NCBI GenBank assembly: GCA_026419785.1
Contig: JAODTK010001299.1
Location: 1 to 64,000, forward strand
Reading direction: 5' to 3'
DNA: 64,000 nt
Source of the DNA: Sclerodactyla briareus
Lineage: Eukaryota > Echinodermata > Holothuroidea > Dendrochirotida > Sclerodactylidae
This document shows positions 36,721 to 47,824 of the stretch, one piece after another. Each line of letters starts with the position of its first letter. Positions within the stretch are counted from its first letter, which is position 1. The notes beneath the pieces were generated by a model. The model had not been told where the DNA came from, searched no databases, and saw nothing but the letters and a program-made list of their open reading frames with translations. A program made the position numbers and the translations under genes.

Positions 36721-36794
36721 ACAAAAAAAACTTGTGTCAGAATAGACATCATTGAATTGCAAAAGAGCGCCGCCAATTTTTCTAAATGCTTAAT

Positions 36795-36927
36795 TTCAAA
36801 TGCTAATAATAATGCTAATAATGCTAATAATGCTAATAATGCTAATAATGCTAATAATGCTAATAATGCTAATAATGCTAATAATGCTAATAATGCTAAT
36901 AATGCTAATATTAATAATAATAATAAT
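36795..36927 (+). repeat. (AATAATGCT)n microsatellite merging into (AAT)n
   Basis: About twelve 9-bp GCTAATAAT units followed by pure AAT repeats. In frame it reads as an N/A-rich peptide and in another frame as ML/I repeats; these open frames are artefacts. Confidence 0.95.
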
Positions 36928-37100
36928 TACGGATCTTCAGCGAAGATATCAGGATGGAGTTCGGGCTGGAAAAATGTGGGAGACTGATCATTCAACGAGG
37001 CAAGTACAGCCACCGCAGGGGCTTAACCCGCGACGTCGGGAATATCCACGCCACGTCGTCGACGTACACAAATGATAAAATTTACCTGGGAAAAAGCTGA
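36928..37100 (+). pseudogene. Non-LTR reverse-transcriptase fragment, plus-strand copy
   Basis: Starts immediately after (AAT)n with TACGGATCTTCAGCGAAG. One frame reads FSEDIRMEFGLEKCGRLII..RGK, which is the segment after the catalytic box in a widespread invertebrate non-LTR family, continuing to DVGKIHGVDVHK-like text and YLGK. It matches the minus-strand copy whose start is at 39,130 over about 165 bp (near 88% by eye). It is cut off at 37,100 by a second (AAT)n tract. Confidence 0.7.
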
Positions 37101-37104
37101 AACG

Positions 37105-37124
37105 TAATAATAATAATAATAATG

Positions 37125-37159
<35 letters not shown>

Positions 37160-37264
37160 CATAATAATTAATAATAATAATAATGATAATAATAATAATA
37201 ATAATAATAATAAAATAATAATAATAATTAATAATAATAATAATATAATAATAATAATAATAAT
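37105..37264 (+). repeat. (AAT)n microsatellite
   Basis: About 160 bp of AAT with a few ATC/ATG and single-base slips. Isoleucine/asparagine/tyrosine homopolymer frames over it are artefacts. Confidence 0.97.
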
Positions 37265-37481
37265 ACACAAATTCTTAGAAGTGCATGAGTATACAATTGA
37301 ATGGGGAAGGAGAGGTGCAAGGTTGGTTTGAATGCGGCACTGCCCGCCTCCGCTCCGCGGCATAGAAATTGGTTACCCGTGAGTGCCCGCGTACCCGCCC
37401 GACCGCGTGCATGAAACACAGCTTACTATACTTCCGCCCCTCCGACATTTTTCACTGTCTAGATATTTAGCCCGAATAGAA

Positions 37482-37490
37482 ATTATATTA

Positions 37491-37567
<77 letters not shown>

Positions 37568-37630
37568 TTATTATATTATTATTATTATTGTTGTTGTTGT
37601 TGTTATTATTATCATTATTATTATTATTAT
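37482..37630 (+). repeat. (ATT)n microsatellite
   Basis: About 150 bp of ATT with a short GTT interlude. On the minus strand it is (AAT)n and directly follows the 3' end of the minus-strand retrotransposon fragment, where a non-LTR element's 3' tail is expected. Confidence 0.95.
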
Positions 37631-37639
37631 CACATCATT

Positions 37640-39130
37640 CTCTACCACAACTCCGTCTGTCATTTGGACTTCCTCCCTCTCTAACCTCGTAATCCTACTC
37701 GGATTCTGGGAGATCGAGCACCCTTCTTAGTAATGTGGACGCTTCCGAGGATCGCTTGCTTGACTAGTTGGTTGGTGTCATGGAACTTATTCCTGGAATC
37801 TTATCAAGGTGCTTTTTCAGGTTGGTGCTGACCGCCCCACGTGCCCCCATCACAACTGGGACCACTTCTGCTCTGGTGTTCCACAGACGCCTGTATCTCA
37901 GTCCTCCTCAGGTCTTGGTATTTTCTTCTTTTTTTCTCTTGTTTCTTTTCCTTGATGTTTCTTATCGTTGGGGACTGCAACGTCTAATTATCGTGGTGGT
38001 GTGTTTTCTCTTTGTCCAGGACGATTAGGTAGGGTCTCCTGCATGTCTACGATCCTGTCAGTGCGTATTTCGCAGTCGTACAACAGCTTGATTTCATCTG
38101 GCTCCATTACCGCATCCGGACAGTGTAGCCATGGCTGATCAGCGACCATCCTGCCCTAGTGCTTGCATTATATCTTCCAATGCAGGGCTGATACTACACT
38201 GTCTGACTGTTGTGACGAATTACGTACTTCCCGTGGGGCTAGCTTCTGGCATCCCGCCACCAGGTGGTTGACAGTTTCGTCCATTGCCCCCACACATTCG
38301 GCAACTTGCTGTCGCTTCTAATCCCTAGAATTTTGGCTTGGTGGCATTTCGTGTTCAGGCTTGGTCTTGGGCAGCTGTGATAGAGCCTCATTCTCTATTT
38401 TGAGCCCTATCCGGTTGAGCCATCTGTTTGCCAATTCCGGGCTGTTAATTTTCTCTATTTGTCGGGGGGGTTTATTGCCTATGTAGGTGCTTTCTCCTTC
38501 CAGTTCTCTTCACACCGACGCTGCCACTCTGCCACTCCTTCTTTCTTACTCGCGACTCCAGCCGCCTCGTCTTGTTGCCATGCTGCTCTCAGTATGGGCT
38601 CTTCATCAGTTATCAAGTAGTTATTCACGAGCCCTCACTTCCCCTCGCTGGTTATGTGGCTTCCGCTTCTTTCAATCCTCTACCGCCTTGTCTTCGTAGG
38701 GAGTAGAGTCTGTGTACATCATCTCTTGGGTGGAGGCCCCATGCATGGTGAGGAGTTTGCGAGTCCTGCGGTCCAACTCGACATCTCTTTCTTTGTCCAG
38801 TCTATCGCGCCCCCTGTGTATCTCATCACTGGCATTGCATATGAATTAATCGCTTGGATTTTGTTGTGTCCGTTGGGTTTTGACCTCGATATTTCCTTTT
38901 CTCACCCTCGTGGTTAGGTCTTGACTGCTCCATCCTCACTTGCTTTCGTAAGTTCTCCATCCCTTGCAGTTTTCCCAGGTATTTGTATCATTTGTGTACG
39001 TCGACGCCGTGGATCTTCCCGACGTCGAGGGTAAGCCCCTGGGTGGCCTGTACTTTGCCTCGTTGAATGATCAGTCTCCCACATTTTTCCAGCCCGAACT
39101 CCATCCTGATATCTTCGCTGAAGATCCGTA
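37640..39130 (-). pseudogene. Dead non-LTR retrotransposon, C-terminal half
   Basis: Read on the minus strand from 39,130: the FSEDIRMEFGLEKCG segment, a YLGKLQGMENL segment, a zinc-knuckle-like region around 38,290 (C..CG....E..NHLVAGC), then DEIKLLYDCEIRTDRIVDMQ near 38,080 and TRAEVVPVVMGARGAVS at about 37,890-37,840. The order matches the C-terminal half of a non-LTR retrotransposon polyprotein common in marine invertebrate genomes. Several stops and frame changes make it nonfunctional. The 3' end lies next to the (ATT)n tract. The clade is not certain from memory. Plus-strand frames at 37,768-38,917 are antisense shadows. Confidence 0.72.
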
Positions 39131-39131
39131 C

Positions 39132-39153
39132 ATTATTATTATTATTATTATTA

Positions 39154-39193
<40 letters not shown>

Positions 39194-39218
39194 TATTATT
39201 ATTATTAGTATTATTATT
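39132..39218 (+). repeat. (ATT)n microsatellite
   Basis: ATT repeat directly abutting the 5' boundary of the minus-strand retrotransposon fragment. Confidence 0.95.
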
Positions 39219-39540
39219 CCAGCTTTCATTGTTCCAGCTTTCAGTGTTTCAACTTTCAGTGTTTCAGCTTCCAGTGTTTCAGCTTCCAGTGTTTCAGCTT
39301 CCATGTGTTTCAGCTTTCAGTGTTTCAGCTTTCAGTGTTCAGCTTTCATTGTTTCAGCTTTCAGTGTTTCAGCTTTCATTGTTTCAGCTTTCATTGTTTC
39401 AGCTTCAGTGTTTCAGCTTTCAGTGTTTCAACTTTCAGTGTTTCAGCTTTCATTGTTTCAGCTTTCAGTGTCTGTGTTTCAGCTTTCAGTGTTTCAGCTT
39501 CCAGTGTTTCAGCTTCCAGTGTTTTCAGCTTAGAGAGTGT
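39219..39540 (+). repeat. 15-bp minisatellite (TTTCAGCTTTCAGTG), about 20 units
   Basis: The unit 'cagtgtttcagcttt' and one- or two-base variants repeat with few interruptions. Because the period is a multiple of three and the unit lacks stops in all three plus frames, open frames of 158-189 codons occur in all three frames (FQLSV, SVSAF and FSFQC repeats). These are not evidence for a protein. Confidence 0.95.
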
Positions 39541-39960
39541 TCCATTCTTCCAGTGTTTCAGCTTCCCGCGATTTTTTCCGATAATGTTTTCAGTATCAAT
39601 GTATGAGAGTTTTCATCACAGCACGTGGATATTTTTTTCCGTTTCAGTAATTGTTTTCATTATTTTTTTTCAGTTTCAGTTCTTTGAGATTTTCGAGTGT
39701 TCTGTTCTGAGAGTTTTTAGCGTTCTCGTTCTGAAAATATTTTATCTGCATTTGTTTTTTTCCTCAGTTAGTTCTTTTTAACGTTTGACATTTCTGTCTA
39801 CATGGTTGAGTAATTCAGTAGGGAGTTCTATCTGCTTATGTGTATTCCTGGTATAGAACAATCACAAGACATGTTGGATATTATATATTACTCAAAAGCT
39901 TGGTTCAATCATTCAGGATGTTTTTTTTAAATGTTAACACCAAGCCAGGTGTATATCGAG
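39541..39960. other. T-rich transition, no gene
   Basis: TTTTCAG words persist to about 39,680 at lower regularity, as if the minisatellite decays into AT-rich DNA. Nothing else recognised. Confidence 0.4.
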
Positions 39961-39999
39961 TGGGTAAGAAAAGTGGGTCCACGTGGTTGATGGGCCACG

Positions 40000-40590
40000 C
40001 GTTGCGATGATGATCATCTACCCGACATCACTAGCCTCAATGACAGTTACAGCGCAGCAAGATCTGGATGATTTTTTCGCAATGGAGTAAGACTTGGCCC
40101 AGATCGATTCTGAAGCATCAAAAGCAAGTCTTAATGATGTGTCACCAACAAGGGCAAGTTTACCGTTCCAAATGTACACTGAGATACTCCTTGAAACTGG
40201 TGGAACGAACATCCCATCTTGGAGTAACCATCACTTCAAAGCTTTAATGGTCAACTAATTAGTAAACAATATACTTGGCTAAGCTTACAAGATTCTCAAT
40301 CTGTTCCGTAGACATCTGTATGACTGTTATACTAAAACGAAAGACCTTGCTTAGAAGTCTCTGGTACGTCCCTGTTTGGACTATAGCTCCTCGGTTTGGG
40401 GTCCATACAAAGCTTGTAACAGTAAGAAGCTGGAAATGGTCAGCGCAAACTGCCAGATTTGTTGCAAGGAATCACCGTCGGTCAAAACCCGTGTTGCAGG
40501 GGCTCCTGCAACATCTGGACCGGTCCTACTTTGCAGGAGAGAGAAGGCGCAATGCACGACTCAAGCGGTTCTAATTACATAAACGGAAAT
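40000..40590 (+). pseudogene. Dead non-LTR reverse transcriptase (thumb / C-terminal part)
   Basis: Across frames the plus strand reads HLGVTITS near 40,215, then LNLFRRHLYDC-like text, then LVRPCLDYSSSVWGPY at about 40,360-40,405 and KKLEMVSA, then after a frameshift near 40,450 TARFVARNHRR and FAGERRRNARL. This is the standard order LGV...LVRPxLEYASxVW...LExVQRRAARFV...ERRxxARL of CR1/Jockey-type elements. It could be the 3' continuation of the fragment at 36.26-36.72 kb, split by the intervening repeats. Frameshifts make it inactive. Confidence 0.8.
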
Positions 40591-41261
40591 ATTGGACTTT
40601 ACCGGTTCCGATTTTGTGGAGTTACGACTAACTATCGCAACGATCATCATCAGTGAAGGAATTGTTATTAGACATGGTATCTTTAATACCGACGTCTTCA
40701 AGTGGTATTTTGGCCATAACAATTCCAGATGGGAATGCCATCTAGTCTCACTATGCAGGAAATAAGGAGTCTGGGGTGTTTTCTGGTGATGGTGTAAATT
40801 CTTCATTCATCTTCAACTCCGACTCTTCAATAAGCGGGTGCCTGTTGTGTGCTGTCACATATGCAGTGATAAACCACTAGTTGGTGTTTGCATAGTACCA
40901 GACAAGAAAAGACAAGACAAGGAGCTAAACAGACGAACAGAACTTTCTCTGTACGCTAGTCCTCGGAGTTGTTTCAGTGGCCAGAAATCAAGTTATACAT
41001 GAAATGTATCAGTGTTTTAAAAGCTGTGCCACCCTTTTACACAGAGCATAAATGAGAACAGCGTGTGAGAGAAGCGTTTTACGTACGTCCTATTGGTTTT
41101 GTTGCAACACGACCGCGTCCAGTCGTTAGAAAGAACTGATACAGAAGTCACAAATCCTAGGTCAAATGATGGATCAAAGAGTCATCTGTGGTCAAAGGAG
41201 GTCACCAGATGTAGTCCACCGAGACAAAAGCCTTTCCATTACAAACGGTAGCTCTTGCCAG
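40591..41261. other. No gene seen
   Basis: Unrecognised AT-rich sequence. Around 41,160-41,215 there are GGTCAAA/AGGTCACC words resembling the satellite half-site segment in reverse. Confidence 0.35.

Positions 41262-41294
<33 letters not shown>
41262..41294 (+). repeat. C33 homopolymer
   Basis: Thirty-three consecutive C. The run is a likely assembly or length-uncertain position. Confidence 0.95.
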
Positions 41295-41296
<2 letters not shown>

Positions 41297-41569
41297 ACCC
41301 AATGGGGTCATCCTTTTTACCATATCTGCACCTACATACCTAATAGGCCTCAATAAGATAATTGCCTTCATAAGAATCGTGCTGACCAGTTTTCTGAAAT
41401 GTTTTATGTCGTGACCTCTGAATGACCTTGAACCGGCACTAGAAACAATAGGGTTTATCCTCTCCACACGGCAGCCCGCGTGCTTAATTTGAAACGTTGA
41501 TACCTGTGTGTCGTTCGTTAGATATCGCTGCTGACCAGTGCTGTCACAGATATTTCTGGTACATATAAA

Positions 41570-41730
41570 ATACACACGCCGCACACGCACCACACACACA
41601 CACAACATACACAAACACTCCCAATTTGATGATATTAATATATATAGATATGTATAGATATAGATACTAATAATTATATATATATAATATATAGATATAT
41701 TATAATATATATATTTATATATATATATAG

Positions 41731-41770
<40 letters not shown>

Positions 41771-41772
41771 AT
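41570..41772 (+). repeat. CA-rich then (AT/ATAG)n microsatellite
   Basis: A CACACG-type tract at 41,573-41,612 is followed, after 25 bp, by about 135 bp of TA/TATAGA repeats. Confidence 0.93.
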
Positions 41773-42224
41773 TAGATTAGTAATAGTATGAGAGTAATGG
41801 AATCATTTGGGGTTGTCAGTGCTTTCATCATCAGCCAACTGAAGACCACGGGTCCAAAACATCAACAAGGCCAACTCTTCCATGTCAGTTTTTTGATGAA
41901 GGAGAACTATATGTTGTATGATAAATGCCTTGGACTTGCCGACGAATCTGCTCTGCCTTGACGACTATACGTCAAGATTCGTGCTGCTGCAATTATTGCC
42001 GATGGTACTCCATTGGAAAATAGTTTTTAGAGAGACCCTTCAGAAAGCATGGACGATGCAGCAAAACGATTTGCGAACGCATGACCCGGTATGAGTTTCA
42101 ACCCGTTAACCAACCCCTTATACGAATCCATAAATACTAGACTCTTTCTATGTCGAGATGGATAGTTCTTTGTCAGGGCTGTGCGATGCCCCGCCCCAAC
42201 AGCTTTCAGACCCAGCCCCCCCCA

Positions 42225-42640
42225 AACTTTAATTGATTGCTTACGACATCGAACTACTTCAACCCCCCAGGGTTGGGATTGCGGCAATAGTCTGTTACAA
42301 ACTCCGCTGTAAAATGGGCAGTCAATAACTACTGGTAATTGTGATAGCGTTCCTGGATCAAGTACCCATTGAAGGCCCCACTTGTGTGCCTATAATGTCG
42401 TTTACTTGTTTCACTGCCTGCGGGCGCGACGGACTGTATGTTGGTGAAACGGCACAACTTTTAGTCAAAAGTGTACTAACCACAGAAAAGAAATCATACC
42501 AACGAGGAACCCCGTGTCCGAACATTTCATCGCCGAATGTCATTCATACATACAGAAACTGGAATCTATCTTGATTGCCTCGTATTTTGCTTCCGAGGAG
42601 TCAGAGAACGCACGGGACTGTGATGATTATAAAAAAATTA
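42225..42640 (+). pseudogene. Penelope-like retroelement GIY-YIG endonuclease fragment
   Basis: In three alternating frames the plus strand reads NVVYLFHC (about 42,390), CGRDGLYVGETAQLL (GLYVGET at 42,431-42,451) and VSEHFIAECHSYIQKLE (about 42,515-42,565). The order N-V-x-Y-L-x-x-C, C-G, Y-V-G-E-T, then (P)VSEHF and a spaced H is that of the C-terminal GIY-YIG nuclease of Penelope-like elements. Frame changes show it is broken. No reverse transcriptase domain was recognised immediately upstream. Confidence 0.68.
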
Positions 42641-45480
42641 AGTTGCATTCGTTGGCTCAAAAATAGGACTCTATATGGGCCCTAAAACATACACCTTTCT
42701 CGCTACGTAATTGGCTAGTCACACGAGTGTTGTATTTGCCTGTCTGTTCAATTTTCTGTTCATGCAAACAAAACATATGTATGTATTGCACAAAATTGCC
42801 ATGAGTAATTGTGTGCAACGACGGTACCCATGCCTTATTCAATACATATGGATTAGCATGGTACTCGGGGAACCATGGGGTGAAGGCCTGGGTTATACGG
42901 GGCCTAGGTGTATGACGCTCCTATATACGGATTGGACGTCTGTACGTGCAAAACATGTACAACCGACTGAGCAGGATCAGCCGCCCTACCTATAGTCGGA
43001 AGGAAAATGTACCCAACCGGTGCTGAAAGGAGGAATACACTCCTTGCATGCATTGCTATTCAAATGCACACATACTGGCACTTCCAACACATGTTGCCTC
43101 TGACCAGAATTCTTCTCGCAGACGTCCAAACACTAGAAGTTAGGTACACACAAACTGTATGTTGCAGATACAATGTTCACATACAAATGCGATTGCTTGG
43201 TCCTTCAGTGTAGCGTAGCCGCACGGGGAAATCTTCCGCTCTTCCAATTATTCTAAGCATTTGCCTCCAGTGTATAACAATAGCTCCATCCTCTTGACCT
43301 CGTCGACTATACACCTACTAACCCCTACCCCGGGGTGATCACTGCGCGATCGATCTACCACTTAATGTGCGATATCATGGGAACGCGAACAAATCTCTGT
43401 TTTTTTTGGGGGTCTATTCTCCCTCTCCGGATTCAAGGGACACCGGGCTCGATTTCTGTATTGGTATCAACACGCTCCTATTTCAATAATTATTACCATG
43501 ATAGGGTGATGAACATATTCTCGCCGCGATCCGGGTGCTACTAGCCAATACCATTGATGTTTGCAATCCCTATTTTGCATCTCTGTGTCGACTCCTCTAT
43601 CACGCTCCGTTACGACACGTATACTCTCGGAAGTGAAATATCAAGGTTGGGCTTTTTATCTATGACCTGCTGATTCAGGCACACGAACCCCTTTGAACCC
43701 ATTGGGTCTGTTGATTCAACTATCTCAACGATCACCACGAGTCCTTCTTGCAAACAAATTAACCCGGTGATTCGATACTTATGCACGAGTTAAGTAAATA
43801 ATGGCGAACACGCCAATCGAGAAAGATAACTTTGAATGATAACGCCGAGAATGGTTCTGTGATGACAGCCGAAAGAAGTGACAACGCTTATTATACGTCA
43901 GTATAGGCCTACATTAGATATAAGACACGGGGCAAGAGCCGATGTAGTATCCTTTGGGAAGGGCGGTGCCAGCTCGTGACGTCACATAGAGGGGCCACAG
44001 GTATCTAACGGAGGTACAACGGGTGATTGTATTGGTGATTTGGTTTTGTTATTATGTGACCTTCGAGGTTTAGACGACTAACACCTGACACCACTAAGAA
44101 CACGATTGTGGTCCAATGTCCGAATTTCAATTCAAGCGTGATTAACCTTAATTCACATCCAAATGTTGCTTTTTCGCCAGTGCCTCGATTTTGCTCGGTC
44201 TCGCGCTCTCGCCCAGACCTCGCTGGCCCCGCCTCTGTCCCACCACAAAGCTTTATGTACAATCGCTCAAGCGAAAATAGGATAGAAATATACAAAATGG
44301 CTTGCAAAATTATATTTGAGCAAATATTCGAGAGGACCACTGCAATAGCGTGGGGGTTCATTGTCCTGTCACGTGAACAAATAGTGCAACAGGCACTACA
44401 GTGTTAAGCTAACCAACGCTTAACGAAAATCGGCACATGTTCGGAAGATTTACGACGCCTTAACTGGGATCGATTCGGGCAATTTCTTTTACGAAATGAA
44501 CTAGAGTGACAACTTCAATCGGTTCCGCAAACTATTTTATACGTGACTGGAAATGTTTACCATCCTAGGTTGTTAACAACTCGACTCTAAAACGGGTTTC
44601 AAACCTTGAATGAGGAGCTTCTATCTATAGACTATACGACAGCCCGGACCAAATAGTAAACCAGCCTATACCCCGATCCTTTCTAACTCTCAAGTGTGGC
44701 GTGAGTCGTCCAGTGGCTGCTTTGCCGACTATGGCATGTTTTATTCCAAAATTTATAAACCGTAAGCTAAAGCTAATGATAGAACGAAGGGTTTTCAGTC
44801 ACCCGTCATTGCGACATGGTAACATATGGAGTCTCGCTCAACGAACTGGATGTCCAGGTTTTTAGTCATGTCTCAGCATCCTAATAATATCAGGTGGTCG
44901 TATCAGGCTGGGATTCCATAATTGCGTATATCGGTCCGGGCTGGATTATAAAATCACATTTTTACACAACGAACGTTTGTTTGGAGAAGAGAAAACACTG
45001 TACGTTTATGCGAAAAAATCATAAACTTGCAGCATGTAACCATGCATTTGTCGTTGCCTTGCTTTTTGAGGAAGATCTTCTATATTCAATTCGCGTGATA
45101 GCATCCTATACGCATTGGGTACATTGTTTTCAACACCATTATCGCCTATTCTGCCTGGTTTGCCTTCATTTTTATTTTTTTGCCTCTGTGTAACCAATAC
45201 CTATCTTTTTCAAACTAATAGACATATTTCGACACTGGGCCCCCCTCGTGTTCCCGTAAATTGCCGATTTTTATTTCTTCTCATACGCACCGGGCCCACA
45301 TACGCATCTCTGGAAATCCAGCCTCAATGCATCCTGTGGCTAGCTCTGGCCTCCCCGTTAACGTAGGTTTCATTCAATTGATTGCATGGTGGCATAGGTA
45401 ACATCCCTTTGAGTGATAGAACCCTCCAGGAGCCCTTCCTCTCATATTATTCGGAGGCATGGATCTGCAAGTTATAGGGT
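42641..45480. other. No gene seen
   Basis: No supported gene. Open frames up to 118 codons (44,005-44,361 minus; 44,108-44,407 plus) overlap each other antisense and lack family features. TAGGCCTA-like words appear near 43,905. Confidence 0.4.
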
Positions 45481-45483
45481 TCT

Positions 45484-45913
45484 TTAAAGGCAAGTCCCAG
45501 CCAAATTACTACGTCTATTTTTTGGTGTTTCCTGTTGTTAAAGAGACTAAAAATCATTCCAATATACTTTGTTCCAGGTTTATAGCATGCTCGGTTTGGA
45601 AGATTTGGCTTCCTTACATTTCATATAATTTGTTGATTTGGGCAACTGGCAACCTTTATATTTCATATCTACCGATTATAAGGAAAACTATATATTTCTT
45701 GACCTTTTCCTTCAAAATTAGTAGATATGACGTCATCAAATGTTGCCAATTTGCAAAATTGCCAACTTAGCAGTAAAAATAAATTAATAATCTTTGAAAA
45801 TTCGTAACTTTATAACCGAACATGCTATGAACATGAATCAAAGTTTGATTGCCATGATTTTCAATGCACAATCATAATGACATTTAAATATTTTGGCTGG
45901 AATTTCCCTTTAA
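45484..45913. mobile_element. TTAA-flanked MITE, copy 2
   Basis: Left end CTTTAAAGGCAAGTCCCAGCC and right end GGCTGGAATTTCCCTTTAAAG are inverted repeats, better preserved than in copy 1 at 34,524. Shared interior landmarks are listed there. TTAA sits at both edges. The 103-codon plus frame at 45,459-45,770 is inside this element and is not a gene. Confidence 0.88.
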
Positions 45914-46860
45914 AGACCATAGGCAAATCTCCGATGGAAGTTCACATACAATTTGTTACCATATTCGAGCTTGCTCAAAGGTTGATTGTCGTTTCGTACA
46001 TTTTTCGACGTCGTCACATTTGTGTTCGGTGCGGTTTGGTCAGAGTTAAGAAAAAAGAGGCAACTATGCGTAGTGATTCCTTGTTCTTTCTTTGCATGAG
46101 TGAAATCTTATTTTCGTAACAAAAGGAGACTTTCAAGCTCATAATAATATACTTTTTGTAGTGGACGGAGACGGGGAAGTCTCTCTTACAAGTCAGACGG
46201 AATTGAAAAAATGTGATGACAATACCTCTACGTCTACCAATAAATAACAAAGGCACGGGATTCTACCATTATATGTTTTATATCAATGTCAGATGCATGG
46301 GAGGGGGGGGGGGGGGGGATGGTAGGGGGGTGGTAGGTTAACGAAAACACGACCTTGCATGAGACCTGCTTGAGCAAGCACCCAAAACAGTTAGTTTCTG
46401 ATGGGGTGATTTCTGCCGGGAAAATAGTTAGAGCTATTCGAAAGAGTGTCACTTTAGGTGGTGCTTGCTCCCCCCGCACCCGACAAAAAGTCTCATTATG
46501 GCGATTCTTGGGCTTTCGTGTAAGTAGCCAAAAACGTCCACAGAAATTGTCTACTGCAAGCGTAAGCGAATGGTTGTGTCTTGGGAAGTGCAACTGGTTG
46601 AGATCCTCAGCCGAGTTTCGATCAATCAAAGACAGGACCGGTCTCGAATTCCTGGTGCTGGTTTCGACAACCGAGACCTCCATGTTTATGATTTGATTTT
46701 TGATTGAATGCCAGGAGAAATTTGATTAAACCAGCCTATGTGTCTTTAACATCGGACCAAATTTCCACTTGTGACATAATTATATCCTCAAAGCTTAGAT
46801 AGCTAAAAAAGAAAATTCATCCTAGTGGCTTAACCACTCTATAAACTCACTTTCTGATTT
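45914..46860. other. No gene seen; G-run at 46,302-46,319
   Basis: Two mutually antisense frames of 149 (minus) and 113 (plus) codons cover 46,234-46,696. Neither shows a recognisable family and the minus one crosses a G17-type run encoding poly-proline. A pure G run interrupted once lies at 46,302-46,319. Confidence 0.4.
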
Positions 46861-46869
46861 CTCTCCTCT

Positions 46870-46945
46870 TGTGTGAAGCGCTTTGAGGCTTTGCATAAAG
46901 TGCTATATAAACACCTCTGTATTATTAATATTATTAACAGCGCCG
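46870..46945 (+). mobile_element. SINE/LINE 3' tail of the GCGCTATATAAA type
   Basis: TGTGAAGCGCTTTGAGGCTTTG, then AAGTGCTATATAAA, then ATTATTAATATTATTA. 'AAGCGCTTTGAG ... GCGCTATATAAA ... (ATT)n' is the 3' end shared by L2/CR1-mobilised SINEs of many animals. Only the tail is clear here. Confidence 0.65.
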
Positions 46946-47420
46946 CTATTGTTTTTTGTCAAATGCGGGGGAATGGATTGGTTTCCTATACTCCATTGCT
47001 CACGCTGAGCACCACGCACAGCAACGAAAGGTCCAATAAGTTTTGGTGTGCCAGGGACCAGGGAAATGCTATCAGAGTGATACAAATCGGGCATGCGCCT
47101 ATTATTTTTTATTACGGTCCGGAAAAGTGGGGGGGGGGACAAACGAATGAACCGACCAACTTTTGAACTGAAAGTGTGGGGGGGGTGTCTCCCCGTCCCC
47201 CCGTCCCCCACCTGTTGACGCCCATTGTATCCATGCTTCCGAGGGCCGCATGACCAGGTGTTTTATTTTCCCCTACAACGGGTGATAACGACTGCTCACA
47301 GACGCGATATTGTATTACCACCCGAGGCAGGGCCACCATTATTTCATTATTTCATTCCAGTGATGGACGTATGTTAGCCAACTAGTCTTTATACTTTAAA
47401 ACCTGGGGCGCAAGTCCTCA
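46946..47420. other. No gene seen
   Basis: Contains G-runs at 47,131-47,138 and 47,179-47,185. Short frames are low complexity. Confidence 0.35.
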
Positions 47421-47424
47421 CTTG

Positions 47425-47500
47425 GTTCACTAATGGTCTGGTGATAATAGTTGGAATCCAAAGGTTATGAGTTCGGATCCCGAAGGAGATATGTTGGTAG
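47425..47500 (+). ncRNA. tRNA-like segment (degenerate; low confidence)
   Basis: ACTAATGGTCTGGTGATAAT is followed 30 bases later by GAGTTCGGATCCCG, close to the B-box GGTTCRANYCC. The spacing suits a tRNA-derived sequence, but no cloverleaf acceptor could be drawn. Confidence 0.25.
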
Positions 47501-47824
47501 GTTTTCTATGCAGGAAGAATCAAATCGACTGTCAGGCAGTTTGCTGGCGCGCCTCAGCCCACTCAGCCGAGTCGTCTCAGCTCACTCAGCTGTGATGAGT
47601 ACCTGGTGCTCGCACTGGGAAAAGGAACTGCTGTCAAATTAGCACTGCCCCGAAATTGAAAACAGGTAGGCTAGGTCCGACGTGTCCTGATCATAGGCCG
47701 CCGCTGCTAGGCTTTGTTTGCAGCGTGTGCCCCAAACTTTCCTCTCCCTGAGCCTGACTATTACACCACCCCGTTACCCTCTCGATTTCCTATGCGTAAT
47801 GTCACGCCCCTACCAGTATATCGC

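Noticed and set aside
36757..36987. Open frame reading as an N/A-rich repeat protein
   Set aside because: It is the translation of the (AATAATGCT)n microsatellite; the other frames are equally open.
39067..39606. Open frames of 158-189 codons encoding FQLSV-like repeats
   Set aside because: They come from a 15-bp minisatellite with no stop in any plus frame, so length is not evidence of coding.
46234..46696. 149- and 113-codon antisense pair
   Set aside because: No family resemblance; the minus frame includes a poly-proline stretch from a G-run.
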